From NCBI GenBank assembly GCA_947176475.1, contig CAMWQX010000096.1, positions 1-5,538 on the forward strand: 5,538 bases of DNA. Direction: 5' to 3'. The position numbers and the translations under genes were made by a program. This DNA is from an uncultured Bacillota bacterium (lineage in GTDB: Bacteria > Bacillota_I > Bacilli_A > RF39 > UBA660). The notes under the pieces were generated by a model. That model had not been told where the DNA came from. It saw only the letters and a program-made list of their open reading frames with translations, and ran no database searches. Shown here in pieces: positions 1 through 4,925 of the stretch (positions are counted from its first letter, which is position 1; every line of letters begins with the position of its first letter).

Positions 1-1
1 A

Positions 2-343
2 TATGGGACATATATATTAAATGAAGGTGTATTAAAATTAGATAATCAAGATATCTCTATTGGTGAAAATGCCATTACTTATAATAATGAATCATTAAAG
101 ATCTTTGATACGGAAATGAAATACTATTTATATAAAGATAATACTAGAAGTTATCTCCTATATATCAACGGAACAATCAAAAATGAACAATATTTCTTCA
201 TTGATTCAAGCACTATTACTAATGTTAAATTAGGATCATACACAGAAACATTAGATAGTATTACTCTTAATGATAATACGGTATTCACTAAAGTTAACAA
301 TGATGTAACTTATAACAACTATACACTTAAAATGTATAGTTAA
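2..343 (+). CDS. C-terminal end of a larger protein, probably surface or secreted (5' end outside window)
   Basis: The reading frame is open from base 2 to the TAA at 341-343 (113 residues), so the gene enters from the left of the window. The Met codon at 116 is internal: it has no Shine-Dalgarno sequence and the frame upstream is coding-like. No enzyme motif is visible. The sequence is rich in Asn, Thr, Tyr and Ser with alternating hydrophobic residues, which suggests beta strands as in extracellular repeat proteins. Two stretches resemble each other: one ends in ITYNNESLKIF (about residues 25-35 of the visible part) and the other in VTYNNYTLKMY at the C-terminus, so the tail may be built from a repeat of about 75 residues. 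No LPXTG motif or terminal membrane anchor is present. The function is unknown. A surface role is inferred from composition only. Confidence 0.7.
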   Translation, partial: YGTYILNEGVLKLDNQDISIGENAITYNNESLKIFDTEMKYYLYKDNTRSYLLYINGTIKNEQYFFIDSSTITNVKLGSYTETLDSITLNDNTVFTKVNNDVTYNNYTLKMYS

Positions 344-353
344 TGGAATATTA

Positions 354-382
354 TAGACAAACATCTAATATCATGATATACT
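354..382 (+). promoter_or_regulatory. Promoter of the HD-domain gene
   Basis: The -35 box is TAGACA (354-359). A 17-base spacer separates it from a -10 box TATACT (377-382), which carries an extended-10 TG at 374-375. Each hexamer differs from consensus at one position. Transcription would start near 389, leaving a leader of about 55 bases that contains the inverted repeat at 398-421. Confidence 0.6.
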
Positions 383-397
383 TTCTATGCTGTTCGA

Positions 398-421
398 TTT
401 AAACACGTATAAGTGTTTAAA
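398..421. repeat. Perfect 9-bp inverted repeat in the leader of the HD-domain gene
   Basis: The arms TTTAAACAC (398-406) and GTGTTTAAA (413-421) are exact reverse complements around a 6-base centre. The repeat lies just after the predicted transcription start and ends 5 bases before the GGAGG ribosome binding site. No U-run follows, so it is not a standard terminator. It could be a repressor operator or an RNA hairpin near the ribosome binding site. Confidence 0.5.
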
Positions 422-442
422 GTATTGGAGGTTATTACATAT

Positions 443-964
443 ATGAAAAACGAAGTTAGTTTTGAGTATATTGCAAAAGATATATTAGAGAATAAAAAGT
501 TTCAAAAAATAAGTTTAGAAACCCATCATGGTATAACTCGTATGGAACATTCCTTACGCGTTGCCCGTAGTGTATATAAAATAGCTAAAAAATTAAAAAT
601 GGACTATGTATCTGCTACTCGTGCTGCTATCTTACATGATTTCTTTACTAATAAGGAATTTGGCTCTCATCGTGGTTTAATTCAAGGTGTTGTTCATCCT
701 GATATTGCCCTTGCTAATGCCAAAGGCGAATTTGCTATCAATGATATCGAAGCAAATGCCATTGAAGCACATATGTTCCCTTTAAGTAAGGTAGTTCCTA
801 AATACAAAGAAAGTTGGTTACTTACAGCAGTTGACAAAGGAATTGCTATTTATGAACAAGCTTTATATAAGTTTAGTTATAAAAAAGTTACATCAAAGAT
901 TGGCTATGCCATATCTTTAATGGGAATATTAGCATTTAATATACTAACAATGGAACATAAATAG
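443..964 (+). CDS. HD-domain metal-dependent phosphohydrolase
   Basis: The protein has 173 residues from the ATG at 443. That start is preferred over the in-frame GTG at 413 because GGAGG (427-431) lies 11 bases upstream of it, while the GTG sits inside the inverted repeat with no ribosome binding site. The HD signature is present: H36 in MEHSLRVA, the H65-D66 pair in AILHDFF, H110 in IEAH and D131 in AVDKG. This matches the metal-ligand order of HD hydrolases, which cleave phosphate esters, typically of nucleotides. The substrate cannot be told from sequence. It lacks the synthetase domain of RelA/SpoT and is far shorter than multidomain HD proteins. Residues about 152-168 are hydrophobic and could form a C-terminal membrane-associated helix. 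The gene is a single transcription unit, with its own promoter and a terminator overlapping its stop. Family is fairly certain, role unknown. Confidence 0.8.
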   Translation: MKNEVSFEYIAKDILENKKFQKISLETHHGITRMEHSLRVARSVYKIAKKLKMDYVSATRAAILHDFFTNKEFGSHRGLIQGVVHPDIALANAKGEFAINDIEANAIEAHMFPLSKVVPKYKESWLLTAVDKGIAIYEQALYKFSYKKVTSKIGYAISLMGILAFNILTMEHK

Positions 965-982
965 TTCCATTGTTTTAATTTT
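948..982 (+). terminator. Rho-independent terminator overlapping the HD gene stop codon
   Basis: A perfect 9-bp stem, CAATGGAAC (948-956) with GTTCCATTG (964-972), encloses a 7-base loop and is followed by TTTTAATTTT. The TAG stop (962-964) falls at the loop/stem edge, so the last codons of the gene form the terminator. Confidence 0.8.
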
Positions 983-983
983 G

Positions 984-992
984 TGATAAAAT
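984..992 (+). promoter_or_regulatory. Possible extended -10 promoter of tRNA-Arg
   Basis: TGA followed by TAAAAT (987-992) matches the extended -10 pattern and would start transcription near 999, just before the tRNA 5' end at 1001. No convincing -35 box is found at 16-18 bases, where the sequence belongs to the upstream terminator. Confidence 0.4.
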
Positions 993-1000
993 ATAGATAT

Positions 1001-1077
1001 GTTCTCGTAGCTCAGTAGGATAGAGCAATCGCCTCCTAAGCGATAGGTCGGCAGTTCGATTCTGCCCGGGGACACCA
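1001..1077 (+). tRNA. tRNA-Arg, anticodon CCT
   Basis: A complete cloverleaf can be folded by eye. The acceptor arm GTTCTCG pairs with CGGGGAC, with wobbles allowed. The D arm is GCTC/GAGC, the anticodon stem ATCGC/GCGAT closes the loop CTCCTAA, and the T arm GGCAG/CTGCC closes TTCGATT. The discriminator is A and the 3' CCA is encoded. Anticodon CCT reads the AGG codon, so the tRNA carries arginine. A U-run terminator follows at 1089. The last 16 bases of the gene and the bases just after it recur at 2684-2704, which marks this tRNA as the probable integration site of a small element. Confidence 0.95.
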
Positions 1078-1082
1078 TTTGG
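1062..1082 (+). repeat. Putative attL: direct repeat spanning the tRNA-Arg 3' end
   Basis: CTGCCCGGGGACACCA (1062-1077, the 3' end of the tRNA) and the following TTTGG match 2684-2704 at 19 of 21 positions. The differences are G1068 against A2690 and T1078 against A2700. Identity stops on both sides of this block. A direct repeat starting inside the T arm and running just past CCA is the usual form of an attachment core for tRNA-targeting tyrosine recombinases. Confidence 0.65.
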
Positions 1083-1088
1083 CTAATT

Positions 1089-1113
1089 ATCTACGTTTTT
1101 ACGTAGATTTTTT
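1089..1113 (+). terminator. Rho-independent terminator after tRNA-Arg
   Basis: ATCTACGT (1089-1096) pairs perfectly with ACGTAGAT (1101-1108) around a TTTT loop, followed by a run of T to 1113. It ends the tRNA transcript. If the mini-island reading is right, this terminator was brought in by the element. Confidence 0.85.
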
Positions 1114-1178
1114 ATTGTATATTAAACAAAGTTTATATAGTATTTATCCAATTAATTTATAAAGACCATTTATTCCTA

Positions 1179-1187
1179 TGGTATAAT
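1179..1187 (+). promoter_or_regulatory. Extended -10 promoter of the nucleoside hydrolase gene
   Basis: TGG followed by a consensus TATAAT (1182-1187) gives an extended -10 element. The upstream region is A+T-rich but has no good -35 hexamer. Transcription would start near 1194, which excludes the in-frame ATG at 1186 as the translation start because it lies within the -10 box. Confidence 0.6.
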
Positions 1188-1221
1188 GAATGTAACAAAT
1201 AATAATAGGAGTAAAAATATT

Positions 1222-2061
1222 ATGAGAAAAATTATTTTAGATACTGATACATACAATGAAGCAGATGACCTTTTTGCATTAGCTTATCTTTTAAAGAATA
1301 GGGAATTATTTGATATAAAAGCCATTACAATAGCACCATTTAAGCACAGTGGATACTCAAAAACTGTTTCTGATTCGATAGATGATAGTTACGACGAAAC
1401 AGTAAAAATATTTGATTATTTAAATATTTCTGATAAATCAATAATATATAAAGGCAGCAAGGATTATTTAATAAATGGTTATAATGAAAATAATGATGCC
1501 GTAAAAAGAATAATTGATTTAGCTAATGAAAATGATCATTTAACTATAGTTGCAATAGGATGTTTAACCAACATAGCTCTAGCTATAAAAAACGATCCTT
1601 CCATAATACCTAAAATTGAAATAATATGGCAAGGAACAAACTTCTTATTCGGCGATAACAAAGATTTTAATTTTAGACAAGATGTCGAAGCTGTTAAAAC
1701 GGTCTTTTATTCTAAAGTTAAATTGACTGTCATACCTTGTTCTCCTATAACATCTAATTTAATGACATCAATTTATGAATTAAAAGCCGAAATTGGCGGA
1801 AAAAATGCCTTATGTGATTATTTATGTGAGAAGTTTTATAATAGATTTTGGGGACCACATAAAAGATGGCCAATATGGGATATTGGATCCATTGCCTATC
1901 TAATCAATAAAGAATGGTTTAAAACAATGGATATAAGCTGTCCAACAATCAATGACGATAATACTTTTACTCTTACCGAAGGTCATCATCAAATAACCTT
2001 TGTTAAGCAATTAAATGCAAATGAAATATATGAAAATTTATTTGCATCTTTAACAAAATAA
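1222..2061 (+). CDS. Nucleoside hydrolase (IUNH family)
   Basis: Nucleoside hydrolases split a nucleoside into base and ribose using a Ca2+ site made of aspartates. The start at 1222 gives 279 residues. TAGGAG (1206-1211) is well placed, and the in-frame ATG at 1186 lies inside the -10 box. The N-terminal metal motif is DTDTYNEADD (D7, D9, D15, D16), a variant of the classical DTDPGIDD with one extra residue. Other family landmarks are AIGCLTNIALAI (about 112-123), FNFRQD (149-154), IPC (171-173) and WD at 219-220, the likely counterpart of the late metal-binding Asp. The length is slightly below the roughly 300-320 residues usual for the family. No signal peptide is seen, so it is probably cytoplasmic. 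It lies inside the putative tRNA-Arg mini-island, 51 bases before an unknown gene that is probably cotranscribed. Family assignment is strong, but substrate and biological role are not determined. Confidence 0.88.
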   Translation: MRKIILDTDTYNEADDLFALAYLLKNRELFDIKAITIAPFKHSGYSKTVSDSIDDSYDETVKIFDYLNISDKSIIYKGSKDYLINGYNENNDAVKRIIDLANENDHLTIVAIGCLTNIALAIKNDPSIIPKIEIIWQGTNFLFGDNKDFNFRQDVEAVKTVFYSKVKLTVIPCSPITSNLMTSIYELKAEIGGKNALCDYLCEKFYNRFWGPHKRWPIWDIGSIAYLINKEWFKTMDISCPTINDDNTFTLTEGHHQITFVKQLNANEIYENLFASLTK

Positions 2062-2112
2062 AAAAAATGAAAAACGACAAAACCAATATTTATTAATAAA
2101 TGAGGTGAAGAA

Positions 2113-2670
2113 ATGTTACATTATACTGATGAATTTATATGCAACGAAAATGGGATAAAATGTAGAGTTCTAGATATATCAAAATTAGATTTCTCTATGG
2201 CTTATGTTGGCCGAAAGAAAACAGAAACAATGATAATAAAAGCCAATGGTAACGAAAAGATTGAGACCGTCAATTCGGCAGGTCTTACAGAATCAACGTA
2301 TATTACAACTGCTGGTGATGCCATTTTTGCCAATAGTGAAGAAGATATTTATGTACCAAGAGATTCATCAGGAAAAGCTTGGCAATTCGATTTGATAGAA
2401 AGTTACGGATATGAGATAGTATCTAATGAATTTTCTCATAATGGAAATAAGGCTGTTAAAGTTAAAAGTACAAAGCTAGCATATTTGCTGCCAGAAATTA
2501 TACTTATGCCGACCTGTATAAAAGATGCTTGGGGACAAGGATCACATCAATTTTTATTTGAAGGAGCTACATTAAAAAAGGATATGGAAAACGGTAGAAT
2601 TACAGGAATTGAAAAAGGTGCTTTTGATGAAACATGGGAGATAATTGGAAATAAAGAAAAAAAATTATAA
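2113..2670 (+). CDS. Uncharacterised protein, weakly PGDYG-like
   Basis: This 185-residue protein is not confidently recognised. A strong Shine-Dalgarno, GAGGTGA (2102-2108), sets the ATG at 2113. There is no signal peptide or membrane segment, so it is probably cytoplasmic. Residues about 33-83 contain GRKKTETMIIKA followed by YITTAGDAIFANSEEDIYVP. This recalls the layout of small phage-associated PGDYG-type domains (a basic-hydrophobic strand, then a PGDY-like turn and a Y-x-P segment), but the match is by eye and weak. A second conserved-looking block is MPTCIKDAWGQGSHQFLFEG (132-151) with C135, W140 and H145, followed by a charged tail ending in polylysine. No promoter is seen in the 51-base gap after the nucleoside hydrolase gene, so the two genes are probably cotranscribed. 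Both lie between the tRNA-derived repeats. It could be a partner of the hydrolase or unrelated cargo. Confidence 0.75.
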   Translation: MLHYTDEFICNENGIKCRVLDISKLDFSMAYVGRKKTETMIIKANGNEKIETVNSAGLTESTYITTAGDAIFANSEEDIYVPRDSSGKAWQFDLIESYGYEIVSNEFSHNGNKAVKVKSTKLAYLLPEIILMPTCIKDAWGQGSHQFLFEGATLKKDMENGRITGIEKGAFDETWEIIGNKEKKL

Positions 2671-2683
2671 AGTTATAGTATAG

Positions 2684-2704
2684 CTGCCCAGGGACACCAA
2701 TTGG
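2684..2704 (+). repeat. Putative attR: orphan copy of the tRNA-Arg 3' end
   Basis: CTGCCCAGGGACACCA plus ATTGG repeats 1062-1082 with two mismatches. No D, anticodon or T-loop sequence precedes it, so it is not a tRNA gene. A2690 corresponds to tRNA position 67 and would break the pair with C6. That fits an unselected displaced copy that has drifted. Confidence 0.65.
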
Positions 2705-2710
2705 AAATAT

Positions 2711-2730
2711 GTTCGAAAATTACGAACTTT
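2711..2730 (+). terminator. Weak hairpin just after the orphan tRNA end
   Basis: GTTCG (2711-2715) pairs with CGAAC (2723-2727) around a 7-base loop, followed only by TTTAT. It may be a weak terminator for the unknown gene or a relic of the original region after the tRNA. Confidence 0.3.
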
Positions 2731-2741
2731 ATATAGAAAAA

Positions 2742-2771
2742 CAATCGAAAGATTGTCTTTTTTCTTTTTTT
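2742..2771 (+). terminator. Rho-independent terminator upstream of the alaS promoter
   Basis: ACAATC (2742-2747) and GATTGT (2752-2757) close a GAAA tetraloop and are followed by a long T-rich run to 2771. It ends transcription from the nucleoside hydrolase/unknown gene pair. Before any insertion it could have been the terminator of tRNA-Arg, lying about 43 bases after the CCA copy. Confidence 0.8.
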
Positions 2772-2772
2772 G

Positions 2773-2819
2773 AGAAAATAGTAGTAATAATCCATTTAGT
2801 ATATGTGAAGCTATTTTCT
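2773..2819. repeat. 9-bp inverted repeat abutting the alaS -35 box
   Basis: AGAAAATAG (2773-2781) and CTATTTTCT (2811-2819) are perfect reverse complements separated by 29 bases. The right arm touches the TTGACA box at 2819. It may be an operator, but A/T-rich repeats of this length also occur by chance. Confidence 0.3.
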
Positions 2820-2847
2820 TGACAATAAATGAAAAATAGTGTAATAT
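2819..2847 (+). promoter_or_regulatory. Strong promoter for the T-box/alaS operon
   Basis: A perfect -35 TTGACA (2819-2824), a 17-base spacer and a -10 TATAAT-like TAATAT (2842-2847) place the transcription start near 2854, just upstream of the T-box stem I. Confidence 0.85.
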
Positions 2848-2853
2848 CGTTCT

Positions 2854-3060
2854 TGTAAATCTTTGATGAGGACATGGTTTATATATTTTATATTTAAAGA
2901 GAGTTATCATTTGGTGAAAGATAATAATATAATTATATAAATTGCTACCTTTGAGTGAAATGTAAACATTTCCGGTTAATAGCCGTTATCTTAATTAAGT
3001 TAAATAATAGGGATGGTACCGTGCAATTATGCACTCCTTTGTACTATCTCTTTTTTATTT
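2854..3060 (+). promoter_or_regulatory. T-box riboswitch, alanine-specific (specifier GCU)
   Basis: This leader senses uncharged tRNA-Ala and controls alaS by transcription attenuation. Stem I elements appear in order: GATGAGGAC (2865-2873), AGAGAG (2898-2903), and a distal hairpin GTTATC/GATAAT whose loop contains TGGTGAAA. The specifier GCT (2944-2946), an alanine codon, is followed by the usual A. A hairpin GAAATG/CATTTC (2957-2972) and a CGG/CCG hairpin (2973-2985) follow. The T-box core AGGGATGGTACCGTG (3009-3023) has UGGU, which pairs with the discriminator A and CCA of tRNA-Ala. The terminator stem 3010-3019 pairs with 3041-3050, enclosing an inner GTGCA/TGCAC hairpin, and ends in TTTTTT. 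The specifier, the discriminator match and the downstream gene all agree on alanine. The 5' end is estimated from the promoter. Confidence 0.93.
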
Positions 3061-3085
3061 GTTATAAAGAAAGGAATGATTAAAT

Positions 3086-4867
3086 ATGACAGGTAAAGAA
3101 CTAAGAAAGTTATATGTTGATTTTTTTAAAAGTAAAGATCACAAGGAGATTTATTCGGCGTCATTAATACCAGATAATGATCCAAGTGTATTGTTTACTA
3201 CAGCTGGTATGCATCCATTAGTACCATACTTGTTAGGACAAAAGCACCCATTGGGAAAAAGACTTGTGGACTATCAAAAGTGTTTTAGAACATGTGACAT
3301 TGATTCTGTTGGGGATTCTTGTCATCTTACTTTTTTTGAGATGCTTGGGAATTGGTCTTTAAATGACTATTTTAAAAAAGAATCCCTAACAATGAGTCAC
3401 GAATTTTTAACAAAAGTTTTAGGTATTCCACAAGAAAGAATAGCAGTGACATGTTTTGAAGGAGATGAATTAGCTCCAAAAGATATGGAAACATATTCAA
3501 TATGGAAAGAATTAGGTTATCCTGATGAAAGAATCTTCTTTTATTCCAAAAAAGAAAATTGGTGGGGACCTGTTGGAAATACGGGACCATGTGGACCAGA
3601 TTCTGAAATTTTTTATGATACTGGAAAAGAAGCATGTTCTAAAGAATGTGGACCAGCATGTAGTTGTGGTAAATATGTTGAAATGTGGAATAACGTATTT
3701 ATGGAGTACAACAGAAATGAAGATGGTACATTTGAAAAAATGAAGAATCATAACGTCGATACTGGTTTAGGATTTGAAAGAGTATTATATATAATGAATA
3801 ATCAAGAGTCTACATATGATACAGAGTTATTTCAACCAATTATAAAAAAGATAAGTGAAATATCTAATATTGATTATTACAACACTAGTGAAGAAAATAT
3901 ATTTTCTTTCCGTGTAGTTGCTGACCATCTACGTTCTGCCACATTTATATTAGGTGATGATAAGGATGTAACTCCATCAAATGTTGATCAAGGATATATA
4001 TTAAGAAGAATTATTAGAAGAGCAATGAGACATTTAAGAAAACTTGATATAACGGGAAATGGTGTTATGAATGAAATTGCTAAGGTTGTAGTTGAAAATT
4101 ATTCAGATATTTATCCAGAATTAGAAAGAAATGAAGATTATATATATTCTCAATTGACAAAGGAAGAAGCAACATTTAATAAAACACTAGATAAAGGAAT
4201 GAAAGTTGCCGAAAAAATGATGCAATCTATTGATAAAATTGTCGATGGGGAAACGTTATTTCATTTGTATGATACTTATGGATTTCCAATTGAATTTACT
4301 AAAGAATTGGCTATCGAAAAAGGATTAGCTATTGATGAAGAGGGATTTGCCGTTAAATTTAGAGAACATCAAGAAAAATCCAGAATTGGTGCAGAACAAA
4401 AATTTAAAGGAGGATTAGCTGATTCAAAAGTTGAAACGGCTAGATTGCATACCGCAACTCATTTATTAAATGGGGCTTTAAGAAGAGTTTTGGGAGATAC
4501 GATTTATCAAAAGGGAAGCAATATTACATCTGAAAGATTAAGATTTGATTTTTCATTCGATAGAAAAGTTACTCCTGAAGAGTTAGAAAGAGTAAGCGTT
4601 ATAGTTAATGAAGCAATAAATAAAAATATTCCTGTCGTTTGTGAGGAGATGACAGTGGAGGAAGCTAAATCACAAGGAGCTATAGGTGTATTTGGTGATA
4701 AATATGGAGAAAAAGTAAAAGTATATACAATTGGCGAATATTCGAAAGAGATTTGTGGTGGACCTCATGCCAATAATACGGAAGAATTGAAAAACTTTAA
4801 AATAATAAAAGAAGAAAGTTCTTCAGCTGGGGTAAGAAGAATAAAGGCAATTATTGATTTTGAATAA
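3086..4867 (+). CDS. alaS: Alanyl-tRNA synthetase, compact form lacking the C-Ala domain
   Basis: This cytoplasmic class II enzyme charges tRNA-Ala with alanine using ATP and clears mischarged Ser/Gly. The start at 3086 has GAAAGGA (3069-3075) upstream. Residues 1-240 form the catalytic domain, with motif 1 around TTAGMHPLVPYL (38-49), the FRT region and TFFEMLGNW, and motif 3 DTGLGFERV (225-233). A cysteine cluster C184, C188, C192, C194 may bind metal. Residues 241-435 are the tRNA-recognition domain, with TPSN (296-299), YILRRIIRRAMRH and DTYGFP (396-401). The editing centre has H455 and H459 (HTATH) with C557 and H561, written CGGPH rather than the common CGGTH. At 593 residues it is well below the usual 850-880. 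Only about 20 residues separate the helical domain from HTATH, so the beta-barrel is missing, and the protein ends at SAGVRRIKAI without the oligomerisation/C-Ala part. By memory this short form resembles AlaRS of candidate-phyla bacteria and some Firmicutes. It is regulated by the alanine T-box. Confidence 0.96.
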   Translation: MTGKELRKLYVDFFKSKDHKEIYSASLIPDNDPSVLFTTAGMHPLVPYLLGQKHPLGKRLVDYQKCFRTCDIDSVGDSCHLTFFEMLGNWSLNDYFKKESLTMSHEFLTKVLGIPQERIAVTCFEGDELAPKDMETYSIWKELGYPDERIFFYSKKENWWGPVGNTGPCGPDSEIFYDTGKEACSKECGPACSCGKYVEMWNNVFMEYNRNEDGTFEKMKNHNVDTGLGFERVLYIMNNQESTYDTELFQPIIKKISEISNIDYYNTSEENIFSFRVVADHLRSATFILGDDKDVTPSNVDQGYILRRIIRRAMRHLRKLDITGNGVMNEIAKVVVENYSDIYPELERNEDYIYSQLTKEEATFNKTLDKGMKVAEKMMQSIDKIVDGETLFHLYDTYGFPIEFTKELAIEKGLAIDEEGFAVKFREHQEKSRIGAEQKFKGGLADSKVETARLHTATHLLNGALRRVLGDTIYQKGSNITSERLRFDFSFDRKVTPEELERVSVIVNEAINKNIPVVCEEMTVEEAKSQGAIGVFGDKYGEKVKVYTIGEYSKEICGGPHANNTEELKNFKIIKEESSSAGVRRIKAIIDFE

Positions 4868-4925
4868 AGCAACATAAAATAATAAAGAAACTTGCATAGA
4901 GCTAAAATCTTATTAGGAGGAAAAT

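Larger units (their letters stand above)
1062..2704. mobile_element. Putative integrase-less mini-island inserted at tRNA-Arg(CCT)
   Basis: The segment is bounded by the 21-bp direct repeats at 1062-1082 and 2684-2704, which are 1622 bases apart. It holds a terminator, a promoter, a nucleoside hydrolase gene and an unrecognised 185-residue protein gene. The left copy completes a functional tRNA. The right copy is an orphan tRNA 3' end with no tRNA body before it, as expected for the original end displaced by an insertion. No integrase, transposase, replication gene or terminal inverted repeat is visible. It could be a decayed remnant, or a minimal element moved by an integrase encoded elsewhere. 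The repeat is seen directly; mobility is inference. Confidence 0.55.

Noticed and set aside
413..442. Upstream GTG start for the HD-domain protein
   Set aside because: The GTG lies in the right arm of the inverted repeat with no Shine-Dalgarno, while the ATG at 443 has GGAGG at a suitable distance.
1083..2683. Insertion sequence or transposon with terminal inverted repeats
   Set aside because: No transposase and no inverted repeats were found at the ends. The bounding repeats are direct and tRNA-derived.
2671..2704. A second tRNA gene at the CCA-ending sequence
   Set aside because: Only the acceptor/T-arm 3' strand is present. No D arm, anticodon arm or T loop can be found upstream, where the unknown gene ends.
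2665..2910. 81-codon reading frame on the minus strand
   Set aside because: It runs across the terminator, the alaS promoter and the start of the T-box leader, has no ribosome binding site and has low-complexity Lys/Phe-rich content. It is an accidental frame.
3372..3751. Overlapping frames on both strands inside alaS
   Set aside because: They lie entirely within the well-supported alaS catalytic domain and show no protein family features.
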